From: an uncultured Clostridia bacterium
GTDB taxonomy: Bacteria > Bacillota > Clostridia > Christensenellales > Aristaeellaceae
Assembly: GCA_934631985.1 (NCBI GenBank)
Contig: CAKTYE010000004.1
Location: 1-64,000 of the forward strand
Direction: 5' to 3'
Length of the DNA: 64,000 nt
In this document: positions 16,532 to 26,200 of the stretch, piece after piece
How the letters are laid out: each line of letters opens with the position of its first letter
Position numbering within the stretch: position 1 is the stretch's first letter
Made by a program: the position numbers and the translations under genes
Notes under the pieces: generated by a model
Databases searched by the model: none
What the model saw: the letters and a program-made list of their open reading frames with translations, nothing else
What the model was told of the DNA's origin: nothing

Positions 16532-17764
16532 TCAGCCGTCCACCAGGGCCACGGCAACGTCGTTCACGTTCGTCCCCGTCGGCCCGGTCATCAGCAGCCC
16601 TTCCACCGCTTGCAGCGCATGATAAGCGTCATTGTCCGCCAGCACCTCCGCAAGGCATAGTCCCTGCGCCTGCAGGGCTGCAAGGGTATCGCCGTCCGCA
16701 TAGCCGCCCGCCGCATCGGTGGGGCCGTCCGTGCCATCGCTGCCCACGCTGAACACGGCAGCATTCAGCCCGGCAAGGCCCTCTGCCGCCGCCAGCGCAA
16801 GCTCCTGATTGCGTCCGCCCAGCCCCTTGCCCGTCACATGTACCACCGTCTCGCCGCCCGCCAGAAAGGCCAGCCGTTCGCCCCGGCCCGCATGGCTTCG
16901 GGCAATGGCGGCAAGAAAGCGACCTGCCTCCCGGGCCTCGCAGTCCAGGCGATCTGTCAGGAAAATCGGCCTGTAGCCCAGCGCCTTGCAGACATCTCCT
17001 GCCGCGGTACACAGGGCGCGTACGCTGCCAATGATCTGCGTGTGGACGTTTGGCAGCATCTTGGGTGTTTCCTCGGCAAGGCAAGCCCAGGCCGCGTCGC
17101 TCAGCCGCAGCTGGTATTTCTCCGCAATGCGCTGTGCCTGCGCGCAGGTGGACGTATCCGTGGCGGCAGGGCCGCTGGCAATCATGTCCAGCGGGTCGCC
17201 CAGCACATCGCTCAGGATGATTGCTTCCACCGCGGCTGGGGCGCAGTACGCCGCAAAGCGTCCGCCCTTCACGCCGCTCAGGCGCTTGCGCAGGGTGTTG
17301 ATCTCCACAATATCCGCACCGCAGGCCAGCAGCTGGCGGGTCACGTCCTGCATTTCCGCCAGTGAAGTACGGGGCTTTTCAAAAAGGGCGCTGCCCCCGC
17401 CCGAAAGCAGGAACAGCACCGTATCCGTCGATTGCAGATTTGTGGTCAGGCGCAATACGGCCTCGGTACCCCGGCAGGAATTTTCATCCGGCACAGGATG
17501 GCCCGCTTCATAGCAGGTCACACCGGGCAACTCGCCCTTCACATGGTCATATTTGGTCAGCACAATGCCCCCGGCAAGGGGTGCAGTCAGGCAATCCAGC
17601 GCTGCCCGGGCCATTTGCCAGCCCGCCTTGCCCACTGCTATCAGAAAGACTTGTCCGGGAAAGCTTCGTCCCGTCAGCGCCCTTTGCACAGCGGTATCCG
17701 GCAGCACCGCCGTAATGGCCTGCCGGATGATCTGCTGCGCATCCGCATGCAATTCTGCGTTCAT
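16532..17764 (-). CDS. Glycerate 2-kinase (GckA/MOFRL type)
   Basis: A 410-residue kinase of the DUF4147-MOFRL family, which phosphorylates D-glycerate to 2-phosphoglycerate with ATP. The signatures are VGKAGWQMA near residue 45, LLSGGGSALFEKP, NTLRKRLSGVKGGRFA, LSDVLGDPLDMIASGP and the C-terminal MOFRL domain with GGETVV, GGRNQELAL and SVGSDGTDGPTDAAGG. It starts 9 bases after the stop of tgt and is probably translated from the same message, though the two functions are not obviously linked. Confidence 0.92.
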   Translation of the reverse strand: MNAELHADAQQIIRQAITAVLPDTAVQRALTGRSFPGQVFLIAVGKAGWQMARAALDCLTAPLAGGIVLTKYDHVKGELPGVTCYEAGHPVPDENSCRGTEAVLRLTTNLQSTDTVLFLLSGGGSALFEKPRTSLAEMQDVTRQLLACGADIVEINTLRKRLSGVKGGRFAAYCAPAAVEAIILSDVLGDPLDMIASGPAATDTSTCAQAQRIAEKYQLRLSDAAWACLAEETPKMLPNVHTQIIGSVRALCTAAGDVCKALGYRPIFLTDRLDCEAREAGRFLAAIARSHAGRGERLAFLAGGETVVHVTGKGLGGRNQELALAAAEGLAGLNAAVFSVGSDGTDGPTDAAGGYADGDTLAALQAQGLCLAEVLADNDAYHALQAVEGLLMTGPTGTNVNDVAVALVDG

Positions 17765-17773
17765 GGAGCCTCC

Positions 17774-18901
17774 TTAAAAGTTGCGGCTCATGTCGTACTT
17801 GGCATAGAAGTTCTTGCGGAAGTCGAGGAACCGATCCTCGGCGATGGCCTGCCGAATCTCCTCCATCAGGTGAATGAGGAAGCGCAGGTTATGGATGGAG
17901 ATGAGCCGTCCGCCGGTGATCTCGCCCGCCTTGATCAGGTGGCGGATATAGGCGCGACTGTAGTGAGTGCAGGCATAGCAGTCGCACTCGGGATCGAGGG
18001 GGCCGAAGTCATGGGCATACTGGGCATTGCGCACCACCAGCCGTCCGGAACTGGTCAGCGCAGTGCCGTTGCGGGCAATGCGGGTCGCCAGCACGCAGTC
18101 GAACATGTCCACGCCGCGCAGCACGCCCTCCAGCAGGCAGTCCGGCGTACCCACGCCCATCAGGTAGCGGGGCTTATGCGTGGGCATATAGGGCATCATT
18201 TCCTCCAGCATTTCATACATGACGGGCTTCGGTTCGCCCACGCTGAGGCCGCCGATGCCGTAGCCGATGAAGTCCATGTCGGTCAGCCGCTTCGCGCTCT
18301 CGATGCGCAGATCCTTATAGAACGCGCCCTGCACGATGCCGAACAGTGCCTGATCCTCGCGGGTATGATGCGCCTTGCAGCGCTCCGCCCAGCGGTGGGT
18401 GCGCTCCATGTTGATCTTGGCTGTCTCATGGTCGCAGGGGTAGGGAGAGCAAACGTCAAAGGCCATGGCGATGTCCGAACCGAGCTTCTGCTGGATGTCC
18501 ATGGAGGTCTCCGGGCCGATGAAGTGCCGAGAACCGTCCAGGTGGCTCTGGAAGGTCACGCCCTCCTCCTTGATGGTGCGGATGCCCGCCAGTGAGAACA
18601 CCTGGAATCCGCCGCTGTCCGTCAGGATGGGCTTATGCCAGTCCATGAAGTTATGCAGGCCGCCTGCCTCCGCCACCAGGTCCTCGCCGGGGCGTAGGTG
18701 CAGGTGGTAGGTATTGCTCAGCAGGATCTGTGTGCCGATCTCCTCCATCTCCCGGGAGGTCATGGCCTTGACGCAGGCCGCCGTCCCCACAGGCATATAG
18801 ATAGGCGTTTGAATATCCCCGTGCGGCGTATGCAGCACGCCCAGCCGCGCCCCCGACTGCGCACAGGTATGGATCAATTCATAAGAAAACGGTTGACTCA
18901 T
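17774..18901 (-). CDS. tgt: Queuine tRNA-ribosyltransferase
   Basis: A 375-residue enzyme exchanging guanine 34 of His, Asn, Asp and Tyr tRNAs for a queuosine base. It shows DSGGFQVFSL with the catalytic Asp, GGLSVGE, FDCVLATRIARNG with the nucleophilic Asp, and the zinc site CDCYACTHYSRAYIRHL. The frame extends upstream through a palindromic repeat, but the ATG at 18901 has AAGGAG and starts the conserved sequence. No queuosine synthesis genes lie nearby, so salvage or a distant locus is implied. Confidence 0.96.
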   Translation of the reverse strand: MSQPFSYELIHTCAQSGARLGVLHTPHGDIQTPIYMPVGTAACVKAMTSREMEEIGTQILLSNTYHLHLRPGEDLVAEAGGLHNFMDWHKPILTDSGGFQVFSLAGIRTIKEEGVTFQSHLDGSRHFIGPETSMDIQQKLGSDIAMAFDVCSPYPCDHETAKINMERTHRWAERCKAHHTREDQALFGIVQGAFYKDLRIESAKRLTDMDFIGYGIGGLSVGEPKPVMYEMLEEMMPYMPTHKPRYLMGVGTPDCLLEGVLRGVDMFDCVLATRIARNGTALTSSGRLVVRNAQYAHDFGPLDPECDCYACTHYSRAYIRHLIKAGEITGGRLISIHNLRFLIHLMEEIRQAIAEDRFLDFRKNFYAKYDMSRNF

Positions 18902-18930
18902 GGAACGCTCCTTTTTGTGTGTTGGTGATG

Positions 18931-18984
18931 CGAGGGAGGCTGCTTCTGTGCCAGAAGCACCTCCCTCGCGCTCCCTCCCGAAGA
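18931..18984. repeat. Dispersed palindromic repeat, family C
   Basis: CGAGGGAGG, then a GCTTCTGTGCCAGAAGC hairpin, then CCTCCCTCGCGCTCCCTCCCGAAGA split over 54 bases. A near-identical copy lies at 43935-43988, and weaker relatives at 128-166, 23013-23200 and 37869-37893. Confidence 0.75.
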
Positions 18985-19016
18985 CCATATTAAGGCCTAT
19001 TCAAGGTTGCTTCGTT

Positions 19017-19105
19017 CCGCTTGCGCGTCAGCGCAGCGGATGGGAACATTTAGGGAAAGCTTATAGATGGACGCCGTTAGTTGCCGCTTGTGCGTCAGCA
19101 CAGCG
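19017..19105. repeat. Two related hairpins with a compensatory change
   Basis: Hairpin one (19017-19039) is CCGCTTGCGC-GTCA-GCGCAGCGG. Hairpin two (19084-19105) is CCGCTTGTGC-GTCA-GCACAGCG. The C-G pair nearest the loop in the first is replaced by T-A in the second, keeping the stem. They lie in the 220-bp gap between the RluA gene and tgt, which holds no gene. Confidence 0.5.
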
Positions 19106-19125
19106 AAACGGCACGAAAAGTCTGC

Positions 19126-19827
19126 TCAGTCGTAGTGGGTCTGATACCCTTCCCCGCCCATGTCCAGCAGGTCCTGATACACCGACCAGATGCCGCCGTA
19201 AGGCACATCGTAGAAGGTCATGACCTCCTTGGTGATGGGATGGGTAAACGTCAGCTTATAGCCCCACAGGGCGATCTGCTGACCCGGGATGCCGTGTCCG
19301 TAGCGGTTGTCGCCCCACAGCGGCGCGCCCGCATGGGACATCTGCACCCGAATTTGATGGTTGCGCCCTGTTTCCAACTGAATGGTACACAGGGCCGTTC
19401 CCTCCCGGCGGGCCACGCATTGTCCGTGCAGGATAGCCTCCTTGGCCCCCTTCACGTCCGCCTCGCAGACTTCCACCAGATTCAGCCGCTCATCCTTGAT
19501 GAGGTAATCAGTCAGGGTAAAGCTGTCCTCCACGGGGCCGGTCACCACGCACAGGTATTCCCGCCCCATTTCATGGGTAGACACCTGTGCCGACAGCCGC
19601 GCCGCCGCCTTGCTGGTGCGGGCAAAAACCATCAGCCCGCCCACGGGCCGATCCATGCGATGCACCAGCCCCAGGTAGACCCGTCCCGGCTTGTTATACT
19701 TGACGCGGATATACTCCTTCAGCTCCGTCAGCAGGTCGGTGTCTCCCGTCTTATCCGCCTGGGACAGCATGTTCGGCGGCTTGACCGCCACCAGCACATG
19801 GTTGTCCTCATACACGATACTAGGCAC
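19126..19827 (-). CDS. RluA-family pseudouridine synthase
   Basis: A 233-residue RNA pseudouridine synthase without an S4 domain. It has YEDNHVLVAVKPP at the start, the catalytic Asp in LVHRMDRPVGGLMVFA, and the closing motif TGRNHQIRVQMSHAG followed by LWGDNRYG. The true target (rRNA or tRNA) cannot be told. I choose the GTG at 19827, overlapping the end of the upstream methyltransferase gene by 8 bases; an alternative start 12 codons earlier lacks a ribosome site. The coupling suggests both modify RNA from one transcript. Confidence 0.88.
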   Translation of the reverse strand: MPSIVYEDNHVLVAVKPPNMLSQADKTGDTDLLTELKEYIRVKYNKPGRVYLGLVHRMDRPVGGLMVFARTSKAAARLSAQVSTHEMGREYLCVVTGPVEDSFTLTDYLIKDERLNLVEVCEADVKGAKEAILHGQCVARREGTALCTIQLETGRNHQIRVQMSHAGAPLWGDNRYGHGIPGQQIALWGYKLTFTHPITKEVMTFYDVPYGGIWSVYQDLLDMGGEGYQTHYD

Positions 19828-20683
19828 GGAACCACCGTCCCGTCGCGCCGCAGGGCAGCACACCCCCGGTCGTCACCGGCAGGCACAGCTCCTCGCTGTC
19901 CACCCGGCCGCCGAAGCGAGGCACCACGCACTTTTCCAGCATATTGCTCAGCACGCTGGCCTGAAAGCCCGTGGTGTAGCTGTTGATGAGGTAGAAAAGC
20001 GGCTCCTCGCTCAGCACCTGCGCACAGGTGTCGATCAGGCCATACAGCTCGTTCTCCAGCTTCCACACCTCGCCGGAGGGGCCGCGTCCATAGCTGGGCG
20101 GGTCCATCAGGATGCCGTCATAGTAGTTGCCCCGGCGGATCTCCCGCTGAACGAACCGCAGCGCATCCTCGACGATCCAGCGGCAGCTGGTTTCCGGCAG
20201 GCCGGACAGCTCACGGTTCTCCTTGGCCCACTGCACCATGCCCTTTGCCGCGTCCACATGGGTGACATTCGCGCCCGCCTGTGCGCAGGCCAGCGTTGCG
20301 CCGCCGGTGTAGCCGAACAGGTTCAGCACCTTCACGTCCCTGCGTCCGCTTGCCTGGATTTTATTCGCCATCCAGACCCAGTTTGCGGCCTGCTCGGGGA
20401 AAAGCCCGGTATGCTTGAACCCGGTGGGGCGCACATAGAACTTCAGCCCCTGATGGCTGATAGTCCAGCGCTCGGGCAGGCGGGTGAAGAACTCCCACTC
20501 GCCGCCCCCCCGCTCAGAGCGATGGTAATGCGCCTGCGCCTGCTTCCACAGGGCAGGGTCGGCCTTGGGCCAGATGGTCTGCGGATCAGGTCGACGCAGG
20601 ATCACGTCGCCCCAGCGCTCCAGCTTTTCGCCGTCGCCGGTGTCCAGCACTTCGAAATCCTTCCAGGTGGTCGTCAGGAACAT
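19820..20683 (-). CDS. RlmI-like class I rRNA methyltransferase
   Basis: A 287-residue SAM-dependent methyltransferase of the COG1092 group that includes 23S rRNA m5C1962 enzymes. Visible are FKHTGLFPEQAANW, the SAM motif LNLFGYTGGATLACAQAG, VDAAKGMVQWAKEN and the catalytic-loop MDPPSYGRGPSGE. There is no N-terminal PUA domain, as in the shorter members of the group. AAGGAGG precedes the ATG. It overlaps the DUF559 gene upstream and the RluA gene downstream, forming a three-gene operon. Confidence 0.87.
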   Translation of the reverse strand: MFLTTTWKDFEVLDTGDGEKLERWGDVILRRPDPQTIWPKADPALWKQAQAHYHRSERGGGEWEFFTRLPERWTISHQGLKFYVRPTGFKHTGLFPEQAANWVWMANKIQASGRRDVKVLNLFGYTGGATLACAQAGANVTHVDAAKGMVQWAKENRELSGLPETSCRWIVEDALRFVQREIRRGNYYDGILMDPPSYGRGPSGEVWKLENELYGLIDTCAQVLSEEPLFYLINSYTTGFQASVLSNMLEKCVVPRFGGRVDSEELCLPVTTGGVLPCGATGRWFRA

Positions 20684-21057
20684 GGAGGGCCTCCTTGTTG
20701 CTTTTGCAGCACATTATCAATCATCCGACATACGTCCTTAAAACGATAGTCGATGTCATCATCCGTAAATCGCAGGATATGCAGCCCCAGCGATACCATA
20801 AAAGCATCGCGTGCTTCATCGTTTGCTCTCCCCTGCACTGTCCAATGCGGCGCGCCGTCTACTTCAATCACACAGCGTGCTGTAGGGCAATAAAAATCCG
20901 CAATGTAGCTTCCAATCGTATATTGCCTCAGTACGCGCGGCGTATGCCTGCGCAGGCAACAGTACCACAGCTTATTTTCCTGCGGTGTCATATTGCTGCG
21001 CAAACGCCGTCCGGCTTCCTGCATAGCGGGATTTTGCGGAAGTTTGGGTGCGTGCAT
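20674..21057 (-). CDS. DUF559 (Vsr-like endonuclease fold) protein
   Basis: A 127-residue protein of the DUF559 family, related in fold to very-short-patch repair endonucleases. The pattern is RRLRSNMTPQENKLW, the basic RQYTIGSYIADFYCP strand with the Asp, CVIEVDGAPHW with the second acidic pair, and GLHILRFTDDDI. Such proteins are common and mostly uncharacterised. AAGGAG precedes the ATG, and the end overlaps the next gene by 10 bases. Upstream is the tandem repeat array. Confidence 0.85.
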   Translation of the reverse strand: MHAPKLPQNPAMQEAGRRLRSNMTPQENKLWYCCLRRHTPRVLRQYTIGSYIADFYCPTARCVIEVDGAPHWTVQGRANDEARDAFMVSLGLHILRFTDDDIDYRFKDVCRMIDNVLQKQQGGPPCS

Positions 21058-21100
21058 ATGGGGCGGCTCCTTTTTGTTATTTGGATCATGCAGCGCGGAG

Positions 21101-21626
21101 TTTATCCTCAGTCAGCCTTACGGCTGACAGCTCCTTCTGCGGAAGGAGCCAAGGTTTTTCGCAGCCTGTTACTCGTCTTCCCATACACAGCCTGCCGCGC
21201 AACCTTCTTGCCTCCTTCCGCAGAAGGAGGGGGACCAGCCGTCCGCAGGACGGATGGTGGAGGATATGCCCTCACGCTGCTTCTTCCACGGCCCAAGGTT
21301 TATCCTCAGTCAGCCTTGCGGCTGACAGCTCCTTCTGCGGAAGGAGCCAAGGTTTTTCGCAGCCTGTTACTCATCTTCCCATACGCTACCTGACGCACGA
21401 CCTTCTTGCCTCCTTCCGCAGAAGGAGGGGGACCAGCCGTCCGCAGGACGGATGGTGGAGGATATGCCCTCACGCTGCTTCTTCCACGGCCCAAGGTTTA
21501 TCCTCAGTCAGCCTTGCGGCTGACAGCTCCTTCTGCGGAAGGAGCCAAGGTTTTTCGCAGCCTGTTACTCATCTTCCCATACGCTACCTGACGCACGACC
21601 TTCTTGCCTCCTTCCGCAGAAGGAGG
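21101..21626. repeat. 198-bp tandem repeat array (2.7 copies)
   Basis: Copies begin at 21101, 21299 and 21497, exactly 198 bases apart. The second and third differ by only a base or two where both are present; the first has a few more changes. Each unit holds a TCAGTCAGCC...GGCTGACAGCTCC hairpin (family A) and an inverted family B element with GTCCGCAGGAC. The third copy stops at 21626 and is replaced by a GCCGCCC..GGGCGGC palindrome. Because 198 is a multiple of three, the array creates long false reading frames. Confidence 0.92.
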
Positions 21627-21680
21627 ACAGCCGCCCTCGTGGGCGGCAGAAGGATATTCCCCCTTCACCCGCACCCTTTT

Positions 21681-22982
21681 TCACAGCCGCTGCAGCACGT
21701 CTCCGTGCATCTCGATCATCTTTTCCACCACGTCCTGTACATACAGCCGATCCAGCCCCTCCAGCGCGGGGTCGATCTCAATGACCTCACGCAGGGCGCT
21801 GCGGTCGCCCGCTGCGGCGCGGGCCGCAAGGCGGTTCGTCTCATCGATGGTGTTCATGGTTTCCGCCAGCGCTTCGGGCATCTGCCGGGGCGCGGATACG
21901 TCCTTCCCGGCTGCCAGCGTCAGCGTCGCTTCTATCATAGCATGATTTTCAAGCTGTGGCAACACACCGCGATTGCGGCGGGTCACCGCAGGCATGCTCA
22001 GGTCATAGCCCTTGAGCAGCGCCAGCGCCAGCTGCATGGGGCGCTGGGCCGGCGCCTTGGACAGCAGCATCAGCTGGGCGATCATGCCCTCCCGGTCGTC
22101 CGCGCCGTGGTCTGCAACGGTGTTCATGTGCAGAATGCGCTCCTTGCGCTGCTCCACGGTTTCGCCGAACTGCGGGTCCTCCTCGGGAATGTAGTCCGGT
22201 TGGGCAGGCAGGAATTCCGCATGATCGGTGACACGGCCCATGGGCAGTGCGCCGTACCAGTCCAGCCAGCGTCGGGCCAAACGGCCCAAGTCGTTATGCT
22301 CCGCTGCGTCCTGCGCATCCGGCAGCAGATCTGCGCCGGTCTTAGCATCCGTCAGGCGAAGCAGAAAGGCAAAGCCGGGCAAACCCGCAATGTCCGCGTC
22401 CACGGTGTCGGGCTTACGGTGCAGGACGTGGCACAGGCCCTCCAGACCGTTTGCACCGCGCAGCGGCGTGCGGCCCAGGCCGTAGCAGCGGAAGCCCTCG
22501 TTCTCAAACACGGCGCAGATACGGGCCATGGGCTGGGCCAGGTTGATGACCAGCGCGTCCGGGCATTCGTAGCTCATGTCGTCGCACAGGTTCAGCGCCT
22601 TTTCGCCGCAGCGCAGGGTGTGCATCAGTCCGCCGATGCCGCCGTTGACCCGCGCCTGATCCGACAGGCCGGGGTCGTCGTCCTTTTCGCCGCAGAGGGC
22701 TTCCCGATCCATGCGAAAGCGGCTTGCAGGCATGCAGTCATCCGCGAACACCACGCAGTCCGCGCCCGTCAGCACCTCCTGCACGTCCGAGGAGACCAGC
22801 GCTTCCCCGCCGATGCCGCGCTTGTGGTAGATCGCGTCCATGTATCCCTTCAAAACCCCCTGCATCGCGGGGTTGTTTTCAAGCACCGCCACGTCCGCCG
22901 CTTCGTTTCCCGCAAACAGCAGATCCGTCAGCAACGTTGGCAGCAGCATTGGAATATCCTGACCCACCAGGGCAAATTTCAT
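21681..22982 (-). CDS. GH4-like NAD-dependent glycosidase homologue, degenerate site
   Basis: A 433-residue protein resembling family 4 glycosidases, which use NAD+ and a divalent metal. The Rossmann start (KFALVGQDIPML), the ARVNGGIGGLMHTLR segment, ECPDALVINLAQPM and the metal-site Cys-His in LEGLCHVLH are all present. The expected NHxxW histidine, the second metal ligand, is missing: the equivalent stretch reads IAGLPGFAFLLRL. It may be a divergent enzyme or a non-catalytic relative. The ATG at 22982 follows GGGAGG. It ends directly beside the repeat array. Confidence 0.65.
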   Translation of the reverse strand: MKFALVGQDIPMLLPTLLTDLLFAGNEAADVAVLENNPAMQGVLKGYMDAIYHKRGIGGEALVSSDVQEVLTGADCVVFADDCMPASRFRMDREALCGEKDDDPGLSDQARVNGGIGGLMHTLRCGEKALNLCDDMSYECPDALVINLAQPMARICAVFENEGFRCYGLGRTPLRGANGLEGLCHVLHRKPDTVDADIAGLPGFAFLLRLTDAKTGADLLPDAQDAAEHNDLGRLARRWLDWYGALPMGRVTDHAEFLPAQPDYIPEEDPQFGETVEQRKERILHMNTVADHGADDREGMIAQLMLLSKAPAQRPMQLALALLKGYDLSMPAVTRRNRGVLPQLENHAMIEATLTLAAGKDVSAPRQMPEALAETMNTIDETNRLAARAAAGDRSALREVIEIDPALEGLDRLYVQDVVEKMIEMHGDVLQRL

Positions 22983-23012
22983 AGTTGTCCTCCCATTTGG
23001 CATAGGAAGGGA

Positions 23013-23200
23013 AACGACGGGAAGGCGGCCTTTCTGAGAAAGGCCCCTCCCCGCATCCCTCCCGGAAAGCGGTATAAATGATGCTTACAGTTGGGATCGT
23101 TTGCTGCTTGTGTGATACTGCGGCAGAAGGTCGGCAGCGCAATGCCTCACAAGGAAGCGCAAGGGAGGTGCTTCCCCGCAGAGAAGCCGCCTCCCTCGCA
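23013..23200. repeat. Two family C-like hairpins between ileS and the GH4-like gene
   Basis: One hairpin has arms GGCCTTTC/GAAAGGCC (about 23028-23046) inside a CCCCTCCC context. The other pairs GGGAGG.GCTTC with GAAGC.CCTCCC (23163-23196). They fill most of the 230-base gap, which holds no gene, and may end ileS transcription. Confidence 0.5.
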
Positions 23201-23214
23201 GAATCCATCAGCTG

Positions 23215-26200
23215 TTAGTTTTTCCGAATGGCGATGGTCGCCTTTTCGCCGTTGATGTCCCATTCCTTGCTGACCCAGCCGTCCTCGGCCTCCGCGCGGG
23301 TCATGGACAAGGCCAGCACGCCCTTCATGATCATGTCGCGGCCCTGCTCGATGGCAGCAGCCAGCTTATCGCCGCACACATAGCGCATGTCGATGCGGTC
23401 CGTCACGTCAAAGTCGGCTTCCTTGCGCATGGTCTGAATCTTGCTGACCACCTCGCGGGCATAGCCCTCGGTAATGAGCGCTTCGGTCAGGTTGGTGTCC
23501 AGCACCACGGTCACGCCCTTGTCCTGCTGCGCCATGAAGCCGGGCTTCTGGGTCGGCTCAGTCAGCACGTCGGTGGCCTCCAGCACCACCTGGGTGCCGT
23601 CCACGTCAAAGCTCACGGTCTGGCCCGCGTTGAAGGCATCCACGACCTCGTTGCCGTCCATGGTTTGCAGGTGCTGACCGATCTTGCCCAACAGCTTGCC
23701 GTACTTCGGGCCGAGGGTGCGCATCTGCGGCTTCAGCTTGTAAGAGGTGAAGGCGCGGGCGTCCTCGGTGAAGATGACCTGCTTCACATTCAGCTCATCC
23801 TTGCACAGGTCGCTGTAATCGCTTTCGAAGGCCGCACCCTTCACATACAGGGCGGCGGCAGGCTGACGCACCTTCATGTTGGCGGCGTTGCGGCAGGCGC
23901 GGCCCAGCTGCACCACCTCCAGCAGCGCTTCCATCTGCTCCTCCATGTGCTTATCCACATACTGCTCCTCGCAGGTGGGGAAGTCGCACAAATGGACGCT
24001 TTCGGGTGCGCCGGGGACGTTGTTGACCACCAGGTTCTGATAAATTTCCTCCGCCATAAAGGGGACGAAGGGCGCAATGACCTTGCTCAGGGTCACCAGC
24101 ACATGATACAGCGTCGCGAAGGCTGCTTCCTTGTCGCCTGCCATGCCCTTGCCCCAGAAGCGCTCGCGTCCGCGGCGGACATACCAGTTGGACAGCTCGT
24201 CCACAAAGTCCTGAATTGCGCCCGCAGGCTCGGGGATGCGATAGGCCGTCAGGTCTGCGTCCACCTTCGCCACCAGGCTGTTCAGCTTGGACAGGATCCA
24301 CTTGTCCATCAGGCTGAGCTGCACCTTGTCCAGCGGATGCTTCGCGGGATCGAAGCCGTCGATCTGCGCATACATGGCGAAGAAGGCGTACACGTTTTGC
24401 AGTGTGCCCAGGAATTTCCGCTGTCCCTCCTGCACGGCAGCCTCAGAGAAGCGCTTGGGCAGCCAGGGTGCGGTGGTGGTGTAGAAATACCAGCGCAGCG
24501 CGTCCGCGCCGAACTTGTCCAGCATCACAAAGGGATCCACCACGTTGCCCAGGTGCTTGGACATCTTGTGGCCCTCCGCATCCTGCACATGGCCCATGAC
24601 GATGCAGTTCTGGAAGGGTGCGCGGTCAAACAACACGGTGGAGATGGCCTCCAGGGTGTAGAACCAGCCGCGGGTCTGGTCAATGGCCTCAGAAATGAAG
24701 TTTGCGGGATAGTTCTTCTCGAAAATTTCCTTGTTTTCAAAGGGATAATGCCACTGGGCGAAGGGCATGGAGCCGGAATCGTACCAGCAGTCGATCACGT
24801 CGTGGACGCGGTGCATCTCGCCGCCGCACTTTTCGCAGCGCAGGGCCACCTCGTCAATGTAGGGGCGGTGCAGCTCGATGTCGGGGCCGGGATCCTTCAC
24901 CGCCATCTTGCGCAGCTCCTCAATGGAACCCACCACATGCACATGACCGCAGTCGCAGGTCCACACGGGCAGGGGCGTACCCCAATAGCGCTCGCGGCTC
25001 AGGCCCCAGTCAATGACGTTTTCAAGGAAGTTGCCCATGCGGCCCTCCTTGATATGCTCGGGCATCCAGTTGACGGTGCGATTATTGCGTACCAGGTTAT
25101 CCCGCACGGCGGTCATCTTGATGTACCAGGTGGGGCGGGGATAATACAGCAGGGGCGTATCGCAGCGCCAACAGAAGGGATAATCATGGGCGAAGGGAAT
25201 GGCAGCGAACAGCAGCCCGCGCTCCTTCAGATCGTCCAGCACCAGCGGATCGGCCTTCTTGACAAACACGCCGGGCCACTTGGTCTCCTTGGTCAGGCAG
25301 CCCTGGGTGTCCACCAGGTTGACGAACGCAATGCCGTTCTGCTTGCAGACGCGGTTATCGTCCTCGCCGTAGGCCGGGGCAATGTGGACGATGCCGGTGC
25401 CGTCCTCCATGGTAACGTAGTTATCTGCCACCACGACCCATGCCTTGCCGCCCTCCGGCTCCACAAAATGATACAGCGGCTCATATTCCATACCGACCAG
25501 GCTCTGGCCCACCATCTCCTCATGGATGGTGACCTCCTTGCCCTCGAACACCTTCTCCAGCAGGGCCTTCGCCATGATGTAGTCCTCGCCCTCGCAGGTG
25601 AAGCGCACATAGGTCGCGCCGGGATTCACGCACAGGGCCAGGTTGCTGGGCAGCGTCCAGGGCGTGGTCGTCCATGCCAGGAAGGAGGTGTTCTCCATGC
25701 CCTTCACGTGGAAGCGGGCAATGGCGGAAACCTCCTTGACATTCTTATAGCCCTGCGCCACCTCGTGGCTGGACAGCGCAGTGCCGCAGCGGGGGCAGTA
25801 GGGCGCGATCTTGTGGCCCAGATACAGCATGCCCTTTTCCCAGATCTGCTTCAGGCTCCACCATTCGCTCTCGATGTAGTCGTTGTGGTAGGTCACATAG
25901 GGATGCTCCATGTCCACCCAGTAGCCCACCTGATCGCTCATCTTTTCCCATTCGTGCAGATACTTCCACACGCTTTTTTTGCACTCGCCGATGAAGGGCT
26001 CGATGCCGTACTGCTCGATCTGCGGCTTGCCGTCCAGACCCAACAGCTTTTCGACTTCCAGCTCCACAGGCAGGCCGTGGGTGTCCCAGCCGGCCTTACG
26101 GGTGACGCTTTTGCCCTTCATGCTCCAGAAGCGGGGGAACAGATCCTTAATGACGCGGGTCTCGATGTGACCGATGTGCGGCTTGCCGTTCGCCGTGGGC

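Noticed and set aside
18902..18988. N-terminal extension of tgt
   Set aside because: The extra codons translate the family C palindromic repeat. The ATG with AAGGAG and the conserved sequence begin at 18901.
18902..19125. PreQ1 riboswitch upstream of tgt
   Set aside because: I looked for a small C-rich pseudoknot before tgt and found only palindromic repeats.
21101..21626. Repeat array considered as a CRISPR
   Set aside because: The period is 198 bases with no short repeats separated by unique spacers, and no cas gene is present.
21048..23081. 677-codon plus-strand frame starting with a repeated peptide
   Set aside because: The first part is the 198-bp repeat array, whose period is a multiple of three, and the rest is antisense to the GH4-like gene.
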